NCBI GenBank assembly: GCA_963731125.1
Contig: CAVSVP010000007.1
Location: 806,001 to 870,000 of the forward strand
DNA length: 64,000 bases
Origin: CAVSVP01 sp963731125
GTDB taxonomy: Bacteria; Pseudomonadota; Gammaproteobacteria; Competibacterales; Competibacteraceae
Direction of reading: 5' to 3'
Of this stretch, positions 48,506 to 57,427 are shown in pieces. Position 1 is the first letter of the stretch; each line of letters starts with the position of its first letter. Below the pieces are notes generated by a model. It worked only from the letters and a program-made list of their open reading frames with translations, ran no database searches and had not been told where the DNA came from. A program made the position numbers and the translations under genes.

Positions 48506-49040
48506 TCTTTATGCAATCAGATTGGCGTTGAGTTTGCCGTGAGGCTTGTAGAGGTTCGTACACTACAAGACCTACAATGCGCGTTCAAAGCAGCAAATGT
48601 TAACTAATGTTAAGAAAATCAATTTAAAAATGAGGTAACTGGCGGCAACGTTAAAAACCTAATTACCTAAAACTTGGGACGATGAAACCTGTCGTCAACG
48701 AGACGTGTTATCGGATGGCTCAGCGGTAGAGATCATCACCCGGTAGGCAGCGCTGTAGATGCGGACGTTACCAACGTGCTGTGCCTACTTTTCGGCTTAC
48801 TTAGTAACTGTAGCACTAGCTTGCGGTTGTGCTAGCCTGTCACTGCGGCATTTATGCGATGGTGAAACCGCTTTTGCAGTGCTGGTGCCATGGCTACGCT
48901 GTTCGTTGTCTAGCAGTACCGATCGAGAAACATCGCTGGCGGCATCGCTCAGCTCGATGCCTCAGCACTCATTTTTGCAAGAGATCTAATATAATGTTGA
49001 GCAAGAAACAGCAGTGGGTTGTTGAGATACGAGCGCATAA
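48506..49040. other. Intergenic region between the GGDEF-EAL gene and moeA
   Basis: About 535 bases between divergent genes. Open frames here (for example 48759-48989) have no ribosome site or recognisable sequence. I see no RNA gene; promoters for both flanking genes must lie here. Confidence 0.4.
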
Positions 49041-50294
49041 ATGACCGATAAGTTGTTGCCATCGTTAACCATTCGTATGCGCGGCTTTACGCATCGCATA
49101 CCGGTTGGAATAGCTCAGCAGTGGGTGGATGCCAATAGCAAACGGCTGCCTCCTCAGACCGTCCCGTTGTGCAAGGCTGATGGCCGCGTGCTGGTGGAGG
49201 ATGTGGTCGCTCCCCTGTCTATTCCACCTTTCGACGTTGCCCTAACAGATGGTTATGCGCTATGCGGTATCGAGACGGCAGGCGCCAGTATGTACAATCC
49301 GCTGCCTTTTCGCCTGCAAGGCGAGTCGCTGCCGGCGCGTCCGTTTGCCAAGGCCGTGTTGCCCGCCAGTGCCGTGCAGATTATGGCTGGCGCACCGATT
49401 CCAGAAGTCGCAGACACCGTACTGCCGGCGGAATACGCTACTAGCCACGAGGGTCTTATAGAAGTCACAACACCTATCGCACCCGGCGGGAATATTGGAC
49501 GCTGCGGCATGGATATCAGGCAGGGAACCCGGTTATTCCAGAGTGGCCGCCGTCTGCGTCCTCAAGATGTGGGACTATTGGCTGCCATGGGCTTTACCGA
49601 GGTGCGTGTTATTCACCAACCACGGGTACGGATGATTATTACCGGCGATGAACTGGTGAAACCCGGCGGGCCACGGGATCGGTATTATTTTTTTGAAGCG
49701 AATTCTAAGCTGTTACGAGCTTTGATCGAGCGTGACGGTGGCGAAGTGGAAACGCAATGCAATGTGGCAGACGATCCGGAAGCGATTCGTCAGGCTTTAC
49801 TGGCGCCGGATGTGGATATCGTTCTGGTTTCCGGAGGCAGCGGCATTGGCAGCAATGACCATGCGCCAACCATGCTTGCCAACGAGGGGGAACTGGTGAT
49901 TCATGGAATAGCCCTGAGTCCGGCAAGTTCTACCGGCATGGGTAGCCTGGATAAGGCATTGGTTTTTCTACTGCCGGGTAGTCCAACCGCTTGCTTGTGT
50001 GCCTATGATTTCTTTGCGGGACGTGCGCTGCGTTTAGCAGGCGGGCGCAGTGCCGATTGGCCTTACGCCGCGCGGCAGGCGGTGGTTGCTAGGAAGATTG
50101 TGTCGACGGTGGGGCGAGTCGATTATTGTCGCATACGAATACACAACGACAAAGTTGAGCCAATTACTTCAGGAGGGGCTTTGCTGCTATCATCCACCAC
50201 GCATGCCGATGGTTTTGTTATCGTACCTGCCGATAGTGAGGGATATCCAGCCGATGCCGTGGTGACTGTCTATCTTTATGGTCCTATCGCTTGA
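49041..50294 (+). CDS. moeA: Molybdopterin molybdenumtransferase, first copy
   Basis: 417 residues. MoeA inserts molybdate into adenylated molybdopterin. Visible: PLSIPPFDVALTDGYAL (the usual DGYA), IMAGAPIPEVADTVLPAE, RQGTRLFQSGRRLRPQDVGLLAAMGF, MIITGDEL, VSGGSGIGSNDH and the LPGSPTACLCAYDFF ending of the MPT-binding domain. The family's GGVSVGxxD reads GGSGIGSNDH here and the first DNSAMDGYA is DVALTDGYA, so this copy is divergent. It is 20 bases upstream of a second moeA, making a likely operon that converges on modBC. Confidence 0.88.
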   Translation: MTDKLLPSLTIRMRGFTHRIPVGIAQQWVDANSKRLPPQTVPLCKADGRVLVEDVVAPLSIPPFDVALTDGYALCGIETAGASMYNPLPFRLQGESLPARPFAKAVLPASAVQIMAGAPIPEVADTVLPAEYATSHEGLIEVTTPIAPGGNIGRCGMDIRQGTRLFQSGRRLRPQDVGLLAAMGFTEVRVIHQPRVRMIITGDELVKPGGPRDRYYFFEANSKLLRALIERDGGEVETQCNVADDPEAIRQALLAPDVDIVLVSGGSGIGSNDHAPTMLANEGELVIHGIALSPASSTGMGSLDKALVFLLPGSPTACLCAYDFFAGRALRLAGGRSADWPYAARQAVVARKIVSTVGRVDYCRIRIHNDKVEPITSGGALLLSSTTHADGFVIVPADSEGYPADAVVTVYLYGPIA

Positions 50295-50314
50295 GCTAGT
50301 GCAGGAGAAGCGCC

Positions 50315-52273
50315 ATGTCAGCGTCCAATACCTTTAACGAATCTTTCTCGGCAGGCCACCAGGATCAGTTTCTGCGGGTGATTGGCCGTGACGAGGCGGT
50401 AGTTCGTTTCCAGAAACACCTCAGACTGAAACCGCTAGGCCGTGAGCGCATCCCTCTTGCTGCCGTCCTTAACCGCGTATTAGCCAACACCGTGGTGGCC
50501 GGTGTCGATGTACCGGGATTTGATCGGGCCAATGTCGACGGTTTCGCGGTTCAGGCTGCGGACACCTTTGGTATTACCGAAGAGCAACCGCTAATATTAT
50601 CTCTCAATCCTGAAGTGCTGACCCCTGGGATAGAACCTAAACATAGCTTTTCCCCTGGTACCGCTACCATCATCGCGACGGGTGGCATGATTCCCCGGGG
50701 TGCCGATGCGGTGGTGATGGTTGAGCATACCGAACTTTTTGCAACCTCTGAAGGTGACAAAGTAGAGGTTCGACGTTCCGTATTTCCTGGCCAGTTTGTT
50801 GCTTTCGCCGGCACGGATGTGGCCAAAGGCGAGACGGTGCTGAGGGCAGGGCAGGTGCTAACATCGCGGGAAATCGGTGTACTTGGCGCCATTGGGCTGG
50901 CCGAGGTGGAAGTCTACCGCCGTCCCAAAGTGGCCATTCTGGCCACGGGAAACGAAATCATTACGCCCGGCGAGCCACTGCGTCCCGGGGCCGTTTACGA
51001 CTCAAACAGTGCTATTCTTGGTGCGGCTGTCGAGGAACTGGGTGCAGACCCCATCCTGCTGGGCGTAATACCCGATGACGACGAAGCCTTGCAAGCCGCG
51101 CTCCAGAAAGCGCTGCAATACGATGCAGTCCTTCTTTCCGGGGGGACTTCCAAGGGCGTGGGAGATTTATCTTATCGCTGTGTAGGCCGCCTTACGAATC
51201 CTGGCATCGTGGCTCATGGTGTTGCCTTAAAACCAGGCAAGCCGATCTGTTTGGCCGTTAGCAACGGCAAACCGGTGGTGATTCTGCCTGGTTTCCCAAC
51301 CTCGGCCATCTTTACTTTCCATGAATTTGTCGCTCCGGTTCTTCGCCATTTTGCGGGACAGCCCCAGGAACGCAAGGAGACAGTGTCGGCTACGCTGCCG
51401 CTACGGATTCATTCCGAGCGCGGGCGGACTGAATACCTGCTGGTGGGATTGGTGCATGGGGCGCAGAGCCTAAGCGCATATCCCGTGGGCAAAGGTTCCG
51501 GAGCCGTCACTGCCTTTAGCCAGGCAGACGGCTTTATTGCCATCGATCAGCATACTGAAATACTGGAAGCAGGTAATTCCGTGCCTGTGCAATTAATCGG
51601 GGATAAACTTGCAGTCGCCGATCTGGTGTTTATTGGTAGTCACTGTATGGGTCTCGATTATTTAATCACCCAGTTGCGTCGCCGTGGAATTGTTATGAAG
51701 GCGTTGTACGTCGGGAGTATGGGCGGTTTGGCGGCCGCCAAGCGCGGTGAGTGCGATATCGCCGGGATTCATTTGCTGGACCCGGAGACGGGAGACTACA
51801 ACCGTCCCTTGTTGACACCAACGTTGGCGCTAGTTCCTGGCTATCGGCGGATGCAAGGAATCGTCTTTCGGGCTGATGACAGGCGCTTTGCCGGAAAAAA
51901 TGTCGCTGACGCTCTTGCGGCGGCGCTCCAAGATCCGGATTGTAATATGGTGAACCGCAATGCAGGAAGTGGCACGCGGATTCTGATCGACCAACTCCTC
52001 GGTCAATGCCGCCCCGCCGGATATGCCGTACAAACCAAATCTCACAATGCCGTGGCCGCGGCCGTTGCTCAAGGCCGCGCCGATTGGGGAGTCGCTATTA
52101 CTAGTGTCGCGCGTCAGTATGGCCTTGGCTTTATTGCCTTGCAGGAGGAGCACTATGATTTCGTGGTGCCCAAAGACCGCTTAGCTCGTCTGGCAGTCGG
52201 CCTTTTCTGTGCGCTGCTTAAAGATCCCGAAGTCAGGGCCGAACTGAGCGGCATGGACTTTCGCTTAGGATGA
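50315..52273 (+). CDS. MoeA fused to a periplasmic-binding-protein-like domain
   Basis: 652 residues. Residues about 25-420 are a full MoeA: DVPGFDRANVDGFAVQA, ATGGMIPRGADAVVMVEHTE, ATGNEIITPGEPLRPGAVYDSNS, VLLSGGTSKGVGDL and LPGFPTSAIFTF. Residues about 435-652 are a PBP-like domain (PF12727 type; FIGSHCMGLDYLITQL, GGLAAAKRGECDIAGIHLLDPETGDYN, NRNAGSGTRILIDQL, AVAQGRADWGVAI). Similar fusions exist in archaea and some bacteria; the PBP domain probably binds molybdate, tungstate or a cofactor form. Ribosome site GGAGAAG. Confidence 0.93.
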   Translation: MSASNTFNESFSAGHQDQFLRVIGRDEAVVRFQKHLRLKPLGRERIPLAAVLNRVLANTVVAGVDVPGFDRANVDGFAVQAADTFGITEEQPLILSLNPEVLTPGIEPKHSFSPGTATIIATGGMIPRGADAVVMVEHTELFATSEGDKVEVRRSVFPGQFVAFAGTDVAKGETVLRAGQVLTSREIGVLGAIGLAEVEVYRRPKVAILATGNEIITPGEPLRPGAVYDSNSAILGAAVEELGADPILLGVIPDDDEALQAALQKALQYDAVLLSGGTSKGVGDLSYRCVGRLTNPGIVAHGVALKPGKPICLAVSNGKPVVILPGFPTSAIFTFHEFVAPVLRHFAGQPQERKETVSATLPLRIHSERGRTEYLLVGLVHGAQSLSAYPVGKGSGAVTAFSQADGFIAIDQHTEILEAGNSVPVQLIGDKLAVADLVFIGSHCMGLDYLITQLRRRGIVMKALYVGSMGGLAAAKRGECDIAGIHLLDPETGDYNRPLLTPTLALVPGYRRMQGIVFRADDRRFAGKNVADALAAALQDPDCNMVNRNAGSGTRILIDQLLGQCRPAGYAVQTKSHNAVAAAVAQGRADWGVAITSVARQYGLGFIALQEEHYDFVVPKDRLARLAVGLFCALLKDPEVRAELSGMDFRLG

Positions 52274-52324
52274 CGGCTTTTTCGGCCGTGCTTCAAAGCG
52301 ACTATTAAGGCATCGGGCGGAAGA

Positions 52325-53413
52325 TTAATCCAAGAGGGCTACGCTTTTAATCTGAGCATAGACCTGCATGCCCACCCGCAAGCCCAAGCCAATGCTGGAT
52401 TTGCGGGTGATACGAGCGAGCAGGGCGGCAGTTTGGCCTAATCCGTCGATACCGAGTTTTAGCATAGTTTGCCCCTCCTCTACCTCAACCATCTCGAGAA
52501 TGCGGGTTGGGAGAATATTGAGAATGCTGGTATCACTGCTCTGGCGGAGGGTGATGCTCACATCGCGGGCATGGATATGAACCCGTACCCGCCGCCCCAC
52601 CGGGTAAGGCTGGCGGCTGACGTTAATGTGGCCACCGGGGAAATCCAGACGGGTTAGAAAATAGGGATCGTCATGCACGGATACCACCGTATGCAGCACG
52701 GCAACCGCATCGTGCCCCCGAGACAGCGGCAAGTCCAGGCGCAACAACAAATCGGCCAGAGATCCGGCGGCACGAAGCCGCCCCTCTTCCAAATAAAGCA
52801 TATCATCGGCGATACGGACCACTTCCTCGAGATCATGGCTGACGTAGAACATGGAAATCGTGAGTTCTTCATGGAGTCTTTCCAGGTAGGGCAGGATCTC
52901 GGCTTTGCTGCTGGCATCCAGGGCTGCCAAGGGCTCATCCATTAGCAGCAGACGTGGACTGGTCAACAGCGCCCGGGCGATGGCAACCCGCTGTCGTTCG
53001 CCTCCCGAGAGGCGGGTGGTGCCGTTGTTAAGCAGTGGGGCCACCCCGAGCAATTCCACTGCCTGTTCAAAGGGTATCCGGCGCTGTTCTGGAGGTATCC
53101 GGCGCAAGCCGTATAGTAAATTACCGCGCACCGACAAGTGGGGAAATAGACTGGCCTCTTGAGAAACATAGCCGAGGGTGCGTCGGTGGGGTGGCAAAAA
53201 CAAAGCCTGGGCGTCGTTCTGCCAGAACTCACCGTTAACCTGCAGATAGCCGCCGGGAGCATGCTCCAGTCCGGCCATACAACGCAGCAGGCTGGTTTTG
53301 CCAGACCCTGAGGGGCCGAACAGGGCGGTGATACCTTGTCCTGATGCCTGAAAGTCTACTTCCAGACAAAAGGTGCCCAGTTGATGGCGGAATCGGCCGC
53401 GAATTTCCGTCAT
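52325..53413 (-). CDS. modC: Molybdate ABC transporter ATP-binding protein
   Basis: 362 residues. The ABC domain has Walker A FGPSGSGKTS, LSGGERQRVAIARAL, Walker B LLLMDEPLAALD and the H-loop YVSHDLEE. The C-terminal mobe/TOBE domain (about 290-362: SDTSILNILPTRIL..., GLRVGMQVYAQIKSVAL) binds molybdate and can regulate transport. The start is ATG 53413, seven bases after the modB stop and behind GACGAGG; an upstream frame extension overlaps modB. It converges with the moeA operon. Confidence 0.95.
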   Translation of the reverse strand: MTEIRGRFRHQLGTFCLEVDFQASGQGITALFGPSGSGKTSLLRCMAGLEHAPGGYLQVNGEFWQNDAQALFLPPHRRTLGYVSQEASLFPHLSVRGNLLYGLRRIPPEQRRIPFEQAVELLGVAPLLNNGTTRLSGGERQRVAIARALLTSPRLLLMDEPLAALDASSKAEILPYLERLHEELTISMFYVSHDLEEVVRIADDMLYLEEGRLRAAGSLADLLLRLDLPLSRGHDAVAVLHTVVSVHDDPYFLTRLDFPGGHINVSRQPYPVGRRVRVHIHARDVSITLRQSSDTSILNILPTRILEMVEVEEGQTMLKLGIDGLGQTAALLARITRKSSIGLGLRVGMQVYAQIKSVALLD

Positions 53414-53420
53414 CCTCGTC

Positions 53421-54083
53421 TCACAAAAAGCGCCGATTGATGGCAAATACCGCTAATAGCACCAGGAAGGAAAATAGTAACAGCCCTGCTGAGAGCACAT
53501 GGGCTTCGGCATACTCGAGGGCCTCCACATGATTATAAATGGCGATGGAGATCACTTGGGTCTTGCCGGGAATGTTGCCCCCGATCATTAACACCACACC
53601 AAACTCACCCACCGTGTGGGCAAAGCCCAGGGTAATAGCGGTAATAAAACCGCGCTTGGCGAGAGGTACACTAACGGTGAAAAAGCGGTCTAGGGGAGCG
53701 GCCCGCAGGCAGGCCGCGGCTTCCGTATAAAGACGGCCGGTGACCTCAAAGGCGTTTTGGAGCGGCTGTACCACGAAAGGCAGTGAATAGAATACCGAAC
53801 CGATAACCAGGCCGGGAAAAGTAAATGCCAGTGTCCCCCACCCCAGGGCTTGCCCCAGCTGACCTAACGGTCCGTGGGTTCCCATTGCCACCAAAAGATA
53901 AAAACCCAGCACCGTTGGCGGTAGCACCAACGGTAAGGCCACGACAGCTTCAATCATCGGTTTGACCCAAGCGGTGCTGCGCGCCAGCCACCATGCCAGG
54001 GGAGTTCCTACTACAAGCAGGATCACCGTGGTGGTTGCGGCAAGCTGTAAGGTTAGCCAAATGGGTGTGCTATCCAGTGGCAA
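53421..54083 (-). CDS. modB: Molybdate ABC transporter permease
   Basis: A 220-residue inner-membrane permease with five to six helices. The EAA loop EAAACLRAAPLDRFFTVSVPLAKRG contacts ModC. Helices such as TVILLVVGTPLAWWLA and LLLFSFLVLLAVFAI are clear. modC follows directly. The gene that should precede it, modA, is found only 9.75 kb away at the right edge of the window, so the modA-modB junction has been opened by an insertion. What now drives modBC transcription is unclear. Confidence 0.94.
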   Translation of the reverse strand: MPLDSTPIWLTLQLAATTTVILLVVGTPLAWWLARSTAWVKPMIEAVVALPLVLPPTVLGFYLLVAMGTHGPLGQLGQALGWGTLAFTFPGLVIGSVFYSLPFVVQPLQNAFEVTGRLYTEAAACLRAAPLDRFFTVSVPLAKRGFITAITLGFAHTVGEFGVVLMIGGNIPGKTQVISIAIYNHVEALEYAEAHVLSAGLLLFSFLVLLAVFAINRRFL

Positions 54084-54278
54084 AGCGTGCCCCTTTCAGT
54101 AGACAATCCATGATAGGAGTCAACTCAACTGACCCTCTGAATTTATGGGCTTCAGATTGCCGAACTCCAAACATATGAGTTCCAACGTCTTGCTGCTCAG
54201 GCGATTTAGACGGAATTGAATGGGCGTTTCAGCTCCCTTATACTGACTTTAGACTAACAACTTCAGTTAGAGGCATCG

Positions 54279-54545
54279 ATGCGCCCTTCACACTATATCA
54301 TGATGCCCAAGGAGATCTACCGTTACGCAGCCAGCGTACTGCAGCCGTACCTGCAGGGGCAGGATCATGGCCCAAAGTCCACGGTTATCACGTTGCCGCA
54401 GGTGCTGTTCTGTGTCGCCGCGCAACTGTGCCCGCTCTTTGCCGCTAGTGGGCGGTTACGCGATGCCCCCAGCGATTAGGCCATTCGAGAGGCGTTGGCG
54501 GCGCTGTGTTCCGAGGCTGAACTGCTGAACCAGCACGGAATGCCT
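54279..54545 (+). pseudogene. N-terminal remnant of a transposase with an amber codon
   Basis: MRPSHYIMMPKEIYRYAASVLQPYLQGQDHGPKS (parts MPKEIYRYAASVLQPYL) and GRLRDAPSD, then TAG at 54477-54479, then AIREALAALCSEAELLN in the same frame. As I recall the family, SDQA follows, so CAG became TAG. Similarity ends near 54545. A DDE-type transposase start without its catalytic part. Confidence 0.6.
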
Positions 54546-54570
54546 AGACTTAGCGTTAAGGAGCGTAGTG

Positions 54571-54822
54571 ATGAAACACGAGACCCTGAGCCCTAACTTC
54601 AATGCATTGTCCCCTGCTTACTCCATCACAGTCCATCAACGTGGCATTGTTCAGAAGGAACGAGGGGTATGGATGATGGTCCCAGCGAACGATACAACAC
54701 AGCAGTGGGTCTGGGGAAACGAAATTGTTATAGGCTATGCCAGAGAAGAGTTCGAGCTCAAATGCCTGGCACAGCACAACTTCGCCGGTGATGGTGACCC
54801 AACGGAGGATGAACCCGACTAG
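54571..54822 (+). CDS. Small hypothetical protein
   Basis: 83 residues from ATG 54571, six bases after AAGGAG (54559-54564), a strong ribosome site. The sequence has NFNALSPAYSITVHQRGIV, VWMMVPANDTTQQWVWGNEI and an acidic tail GDGDPTEDEPD. No membrane segment. I do not recognise it. It lies in the insert in the mod operon just after a transposase remnant. Confidence 0.5.
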   Translation: MKHETLSPNFNALSPAYSITVHQRGIVQKERGVWMMVPANDTTQQWVWGNEIVIGYAREEFELKCLAQHNFAGDGDPTEDEPD

Positions 54823-55004
54823 TCACGCTCTACCGACGGAGGCATTACCTGGACTAGGGTGTCTAAAAACGCCATTTTTGGGCCAAACTCGTTGCCCGAT
54901 TTTTGGACTCAGAGATTATCACTCATATACCGATTAGCACTGGGTTTGGGACCAATCAGTGAGGTCCAAAAAGTGGTCAAGGCAAATTGGCCGACTTGGA
55001 CGCC

Positions 55005-55301
55005 CTAGGTTAAGGGCGGCACTGCCGCCACCGCCACCGGCTCAGCCATCGCCGCGGGCAGCTCCACAAAATCAGTATCCGGTAAGCCAGCTTCCAACAC
55101 CGACCTCTCACGACGCCAGCGGCTTAACTGCCGGTAATCCACGCGTAGGGCGTTCATCACTTCGGTGACGCGGTACCGGGCCAGCAAGTTCACCGCTTGC
55201 GCCCGCAATTCCAGCGGCGTCACCCGTGGCTGGTGATGGGTTCGCCAGTTTGCAAAGGCGCTCTGTACTTCAGCAAGGCTAGGATGGCTTTGGTTCGACA
55301 T
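55005..55301 (-). CDS. TnpA-like helix-turn-helix protein, isolated
   Basis: 98 residues: HPSLAEVQSAFANWRTHH, LRAQAVNLLARYRVTEVMNAL and RVDYRQLSRWRRE form a helix-turn-helix like the small accessory protein (TnpA) of IS66-type elements. The C-terminus is Ala/Val-rich. No tnpB or tnpC follows, so it is a leftover or a solitary regulator. Assignment rests on general resemblance. Confidence 0.5.
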   Translation of the reverse strand: MSNQSHPSLAEVQSAFANWRTHHQPRVTPLELRAQAVNLLARYRVTEVMNALRVDYRQLSRWRRERSVLEAGLPDTDFVELPAAMAEPVAVAAVPPLT

Positions 55302-55527
55302 GGTCGTGACTCCGGTTGCGTAACAGGGTCAGTAAACCATGCCCAACCAGAAAAGTTGCGCTAGCTCACCGTAAGCTCACGCTTTGACAGCTGGGCAGCT
55401 TTGATGGCGTTTATGCTGCAAAGCTTCGAGCCCGATCCCCACAACCGGAAACCGGGTAAATTCGCCAAAATGAGAATTGCTGCACAAATTAGGTGGATTT
55501 TTGATATTGCCTGCAATATAATTATCT

Positions 55528-55956
55528 ATGCGTTTCGTATTAGATACCGATGTCATGATTGCGGCATTGCGCAGTCCGGCGGGCGCTTCGCGTTGCTGGC
55601 TGGTCGCCGCATTGCAACGCCGTTTTACGCTGTTGGCTTCGGTATCACTGTTTTTGGAATATGAAGCGACGATGAAACGGCCAGAAAACCTCCAAGCGGC
55701 TGACCTCGCGATAGCGGACATCGATCGCTTGTTGCGGGCGGTAGCCGCGGTAGTCGAGCCGGTGGAGATCAGTTTTCTCTGGCGACCGCAGCTGCGCGAC
55801 CCTGGCGATGAAATGGTGTTAGAGGCCGCGGTGAATGGGCGTGCAGACTGGTTACTAACATTCAATACGCGCCACTTGGCTACAGCCGCGCAGCGATTTG
55901 GGAGCGGTTGTGGTCGGCCAGGCCTGATTCTGGCGCAATTCCCGGAATTCAGATGA
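55528..55956 (+). CDS. PIN-domain toxin (PIN_3 type)
   Basis: A 142-residue putative RNase. Acidic active site: MRFVLDTDVMIAAL (Asp), SLFLEYEATMKRPE (Glu), LRDPGDEMVLEAAVNGRADWLLTFN (Asp and Asp). It overlaps the following antitoxin gene by four bases (ATGA), with the toxin first, the reverse of most VapBC pairs. A TATAAT at 55515-55520 lies only seven bases before the ATG and no ribosome site is visible, so the mRNA may be leaderless. Confidence 0.85.
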   Translation: MRFVLDTDVMIAALRSPAGASRCWLVAALQRRFTLLASVSLFLEYEATMKRPENLQAADLAIADIDRLLRAVAAVVEPVEISFLWRPQLRDPGDEMVLEAAVNGRADWLLTFNTRHLATAAQRFGSGCGRPGLILAQFPEFR

Positions 55957-56210
55957 TGAAAAAATCGAACTTCGCCTTGCGATTACAACCCTCCCTGATG
56001 GAGGCCTTGCGGCAGGCAGCCGAAGAAGATGAGACGACACTGAATCAATATATCAACGTAGCGATCGCCGAGAAGCTGGCGACTCGGCGCACCGCGAAGG
56101 CGTTTTTCACTGAACATGCCCAAGGGGCTGATATAGACGAGGCGTTGGCAATTCTTCGCAGGGCAGGCACTGAGTCACCTAAAGCGGGCGACGAGCGCCC
56201 CGATTCCTAA
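55953..56210 (+). CDS. Ribbon-helix-helix antitoxin (HicB/Arc-like) paired with the PIN toxin
   Basis: 85 residues from ATG 55953. NFALRLQPSLMEALRQAAEEDETTLNQYINVAIAEKLATR (blocks FALRLQPSLMEALRQ and TLNQYINVAIAEKL) is a ribbon-helix-helix. The acidic tail (HAQGADIDEALAILRRAG) would bind and block the toxin. Translation is probably coupled to the toxin gene. Confidence 0.82.
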   Translation: MMKKSNFALRLQPSLMEALRQAAEEDETTLNQYINVAIAEKLATRRTAKAFFTEHAQGADIDEALAILRRAGTESPKAGDERPDS

Positions 56211-56238
56211 GTTAGATGCAGGACAATAGTGAAGGACA

Positions 56239-56262
56239 ATAGGGGACAGACCACAGTTTTCC
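56239..56262 (-). repeat. REP-like repeat, copy 1
   Basis: The shared core AACTGTGGTCTGTCCCCTAT is on the minus strand, just before the Y1 transposase gene. Same core as at 57031, 58384 and 58445. Confidence 0.85.
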
Positions 56263-56302
56263 TGGTAATTTGTTCGATGGTTCACTCAAGGAAGATCCGC
56301 AG

Positions 56303-57025
56303 ATGCCAAGACGGCCACGTATCACCCTTCCCGGGGTGCCGCTGCACCTGATTCAGCGCGGCAACAATCGCCAAGCGTGTTTCTTCGCTGACGACGACTA
56401 CCGAGCATACCTCGGCTGGTTGGAGGAGTACGCGCAGGAGAGCGGTTGTGCCATCCACGCCTACGTGCTGATGACCAATCATGTTCACCTGCTCATAACG
56501 CCTCGAACATCGGGCGCAGCGGGTGAACTGATGAAACGGCTAGGACAGCGCTACGTCCAGTACGTCAATCGTGCCTATCGTCGTAGTGGCACCCTGTGGG
56601 AGGGTCGGTTTCGTTCTTGCCTGACTCAGGAAGAGGATTATGTTGTGGGCTGCTATCGCTACATCGAGCTCAATCCAGTCCGTGCCACCATGGTCGAGCA
56701 TCCGGCAAAGTATCCCTGGTCAAGCTACCGTGCCAACGCCCAGGGGGAGGTGTCCCCACTGTTGACACATCACCCCCTCTATACTGCTTTGGGTAGCAAC
56801 GAGGCGGCACGACAAGCCGCCTACCGCGAGCTGTTCCGCTTCCAGCTTGATCCGGGGATGGTCGACGAGATTCGTGCCGCGACGATCGGCAACTACGCCC
56901 TGGGCAGTTCACCATTCCAGGCGCAGGTTGCCGCCGCGCTGGGGCGGCGGGTGACGCCGGGGAAATCGGGGCGACCGCGGAAGCGGAAAGAGCCGGAGTC
57001 GCTGGAATGGTTCGGTGAGGACTGA
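56303..57025 (+). CDS. REP-associated Y1 tyrosine transposase (RAYT, IS200/IS605 relative)
   Basis: 240 residues from ATG 56303. RRPRITLPGVPLHLIQRGN, HAYVLMTNHVHLLITP (HUH motif HVH), YVQYVNRAYRRSGTLWEGRF and the catalytic Tyr in YVVGCYRYIELNPVRA. The tail KSGRPRKRKEP is basic. RAYTs move or multiply REP sequences. Copies of one repeat flank the gene in opposite orientation (56239-56262 and 57027-57052), and two more lie 1.3 kb on. An earlier ATG at 56270 lies in the repeat side and is less likely. Confidence 0.92.
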   Translation: MPRRPRITLPGVPLHLIQRGNNRQACFFADDDYRAYLGWLEEYAQESGCAIHAYVLMTNHVHLLITPRTSGAAGELMKRLGQRYVQYVNRAYRRSGTLWEGRFRSCLTQEEDYVVGCYRYIELNPVRATMVEHPAKYPWSSYRANAQGEVSPLLTHHPLYTALGSNEAARQAAYRELFRFQLDPGMVDEIRAATIGNYALGSSPFQAQVAAALGRRVTPGKSGRPRKRKEPESLEWFGED

Positions 57026-57026
57026 C

Positions 57027-57052
57027 GGACAAAAACTGTGGTCTGTCCCGTA
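57027..57052 (+). repeat. REP-like repeat, copy 2
   Basis: GACAAAAACTGTGGTCTGTC followed by CCGTATT; one base differs from the other copies. It starts two bases after the RAYT stop and is inverted relative to copy 1. Confidence 0.85.
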
Positions 57053-57090
57053 TTTGCGTATTTGTGTAATCAGCACTTTATCGAGTTTTG

Positions 57091-57282
57091 TCAGTCAACC
57101 AGGTCCTGGTGCTCTGTCTCCAACGGCAACACGTTCGCCAATTCCGCCGTATTCGGCGTGCGTACCTCCAGCATCGCTCCTACCGCCAGCGATAGCTTCT
57201 TTACCACCGTCTTACGCAGCTTCGGTAAGGCTTCTTTTAGCCCGCGTTCCACTTCCTCCGCCAACCTTTTGACAGTCCCCAT
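57091..57282 (-). pseudogene. N-terminal remnant of a transposase
   Basis: 63 codons: MGTVKRLAEEVERGLKEAL, KLRKTVVKKLSLAVGAMLEV, RTPNTAELANVLPLETEHQD, then a stop. This is the start of a DDE transposase family as I remember it (RTPNTAELANVLP); the catalytic part is missing. Confidence 0.6.
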
Positions 57283-57389
57283 CAGCCCCTCTTAATTATA
57301 GTTGCTTGGTTGCGGTAGTTTATCTCAAAACTGATAGGTGTTAAGGACATCTCCTCTTTCCCTTGCATTGTCGAGGCAATTATGCATAG

Positions 57390-57410
57390 ACTTAGTCATA
57401 CAACTTAGTC
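57390..57410 (+). promoter_or_regulatory. Possible operator of the Phd/PIN module
   Basis: The octamer ACTTAGTC occurs at 57390-57397 and 57403-57410, 13 bases apart, 18 bases before the antitoxin start. Phd-type antitoxins bind repeats at such positions. Confidence 0.4.
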
Positions 57411-57427
57411 CATTAAGAGAGTTTGCG

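Noticed and set aside
48759..48989. 76-codon frame with a Cys-rich, lipoprotein-like start upstream of moeA
   Set aside because: No ribosome site; the lipobox-like CGCA is not preceded by a proper signal sequence; overlapping alternative frames equally open.
55395..55527. Open stretch reading QSFEPDPHNRKPGKFAKMRI before the PIN toxin
   Set aside because: Could be a protein fragment but no family was recognised and no start or stop fits.
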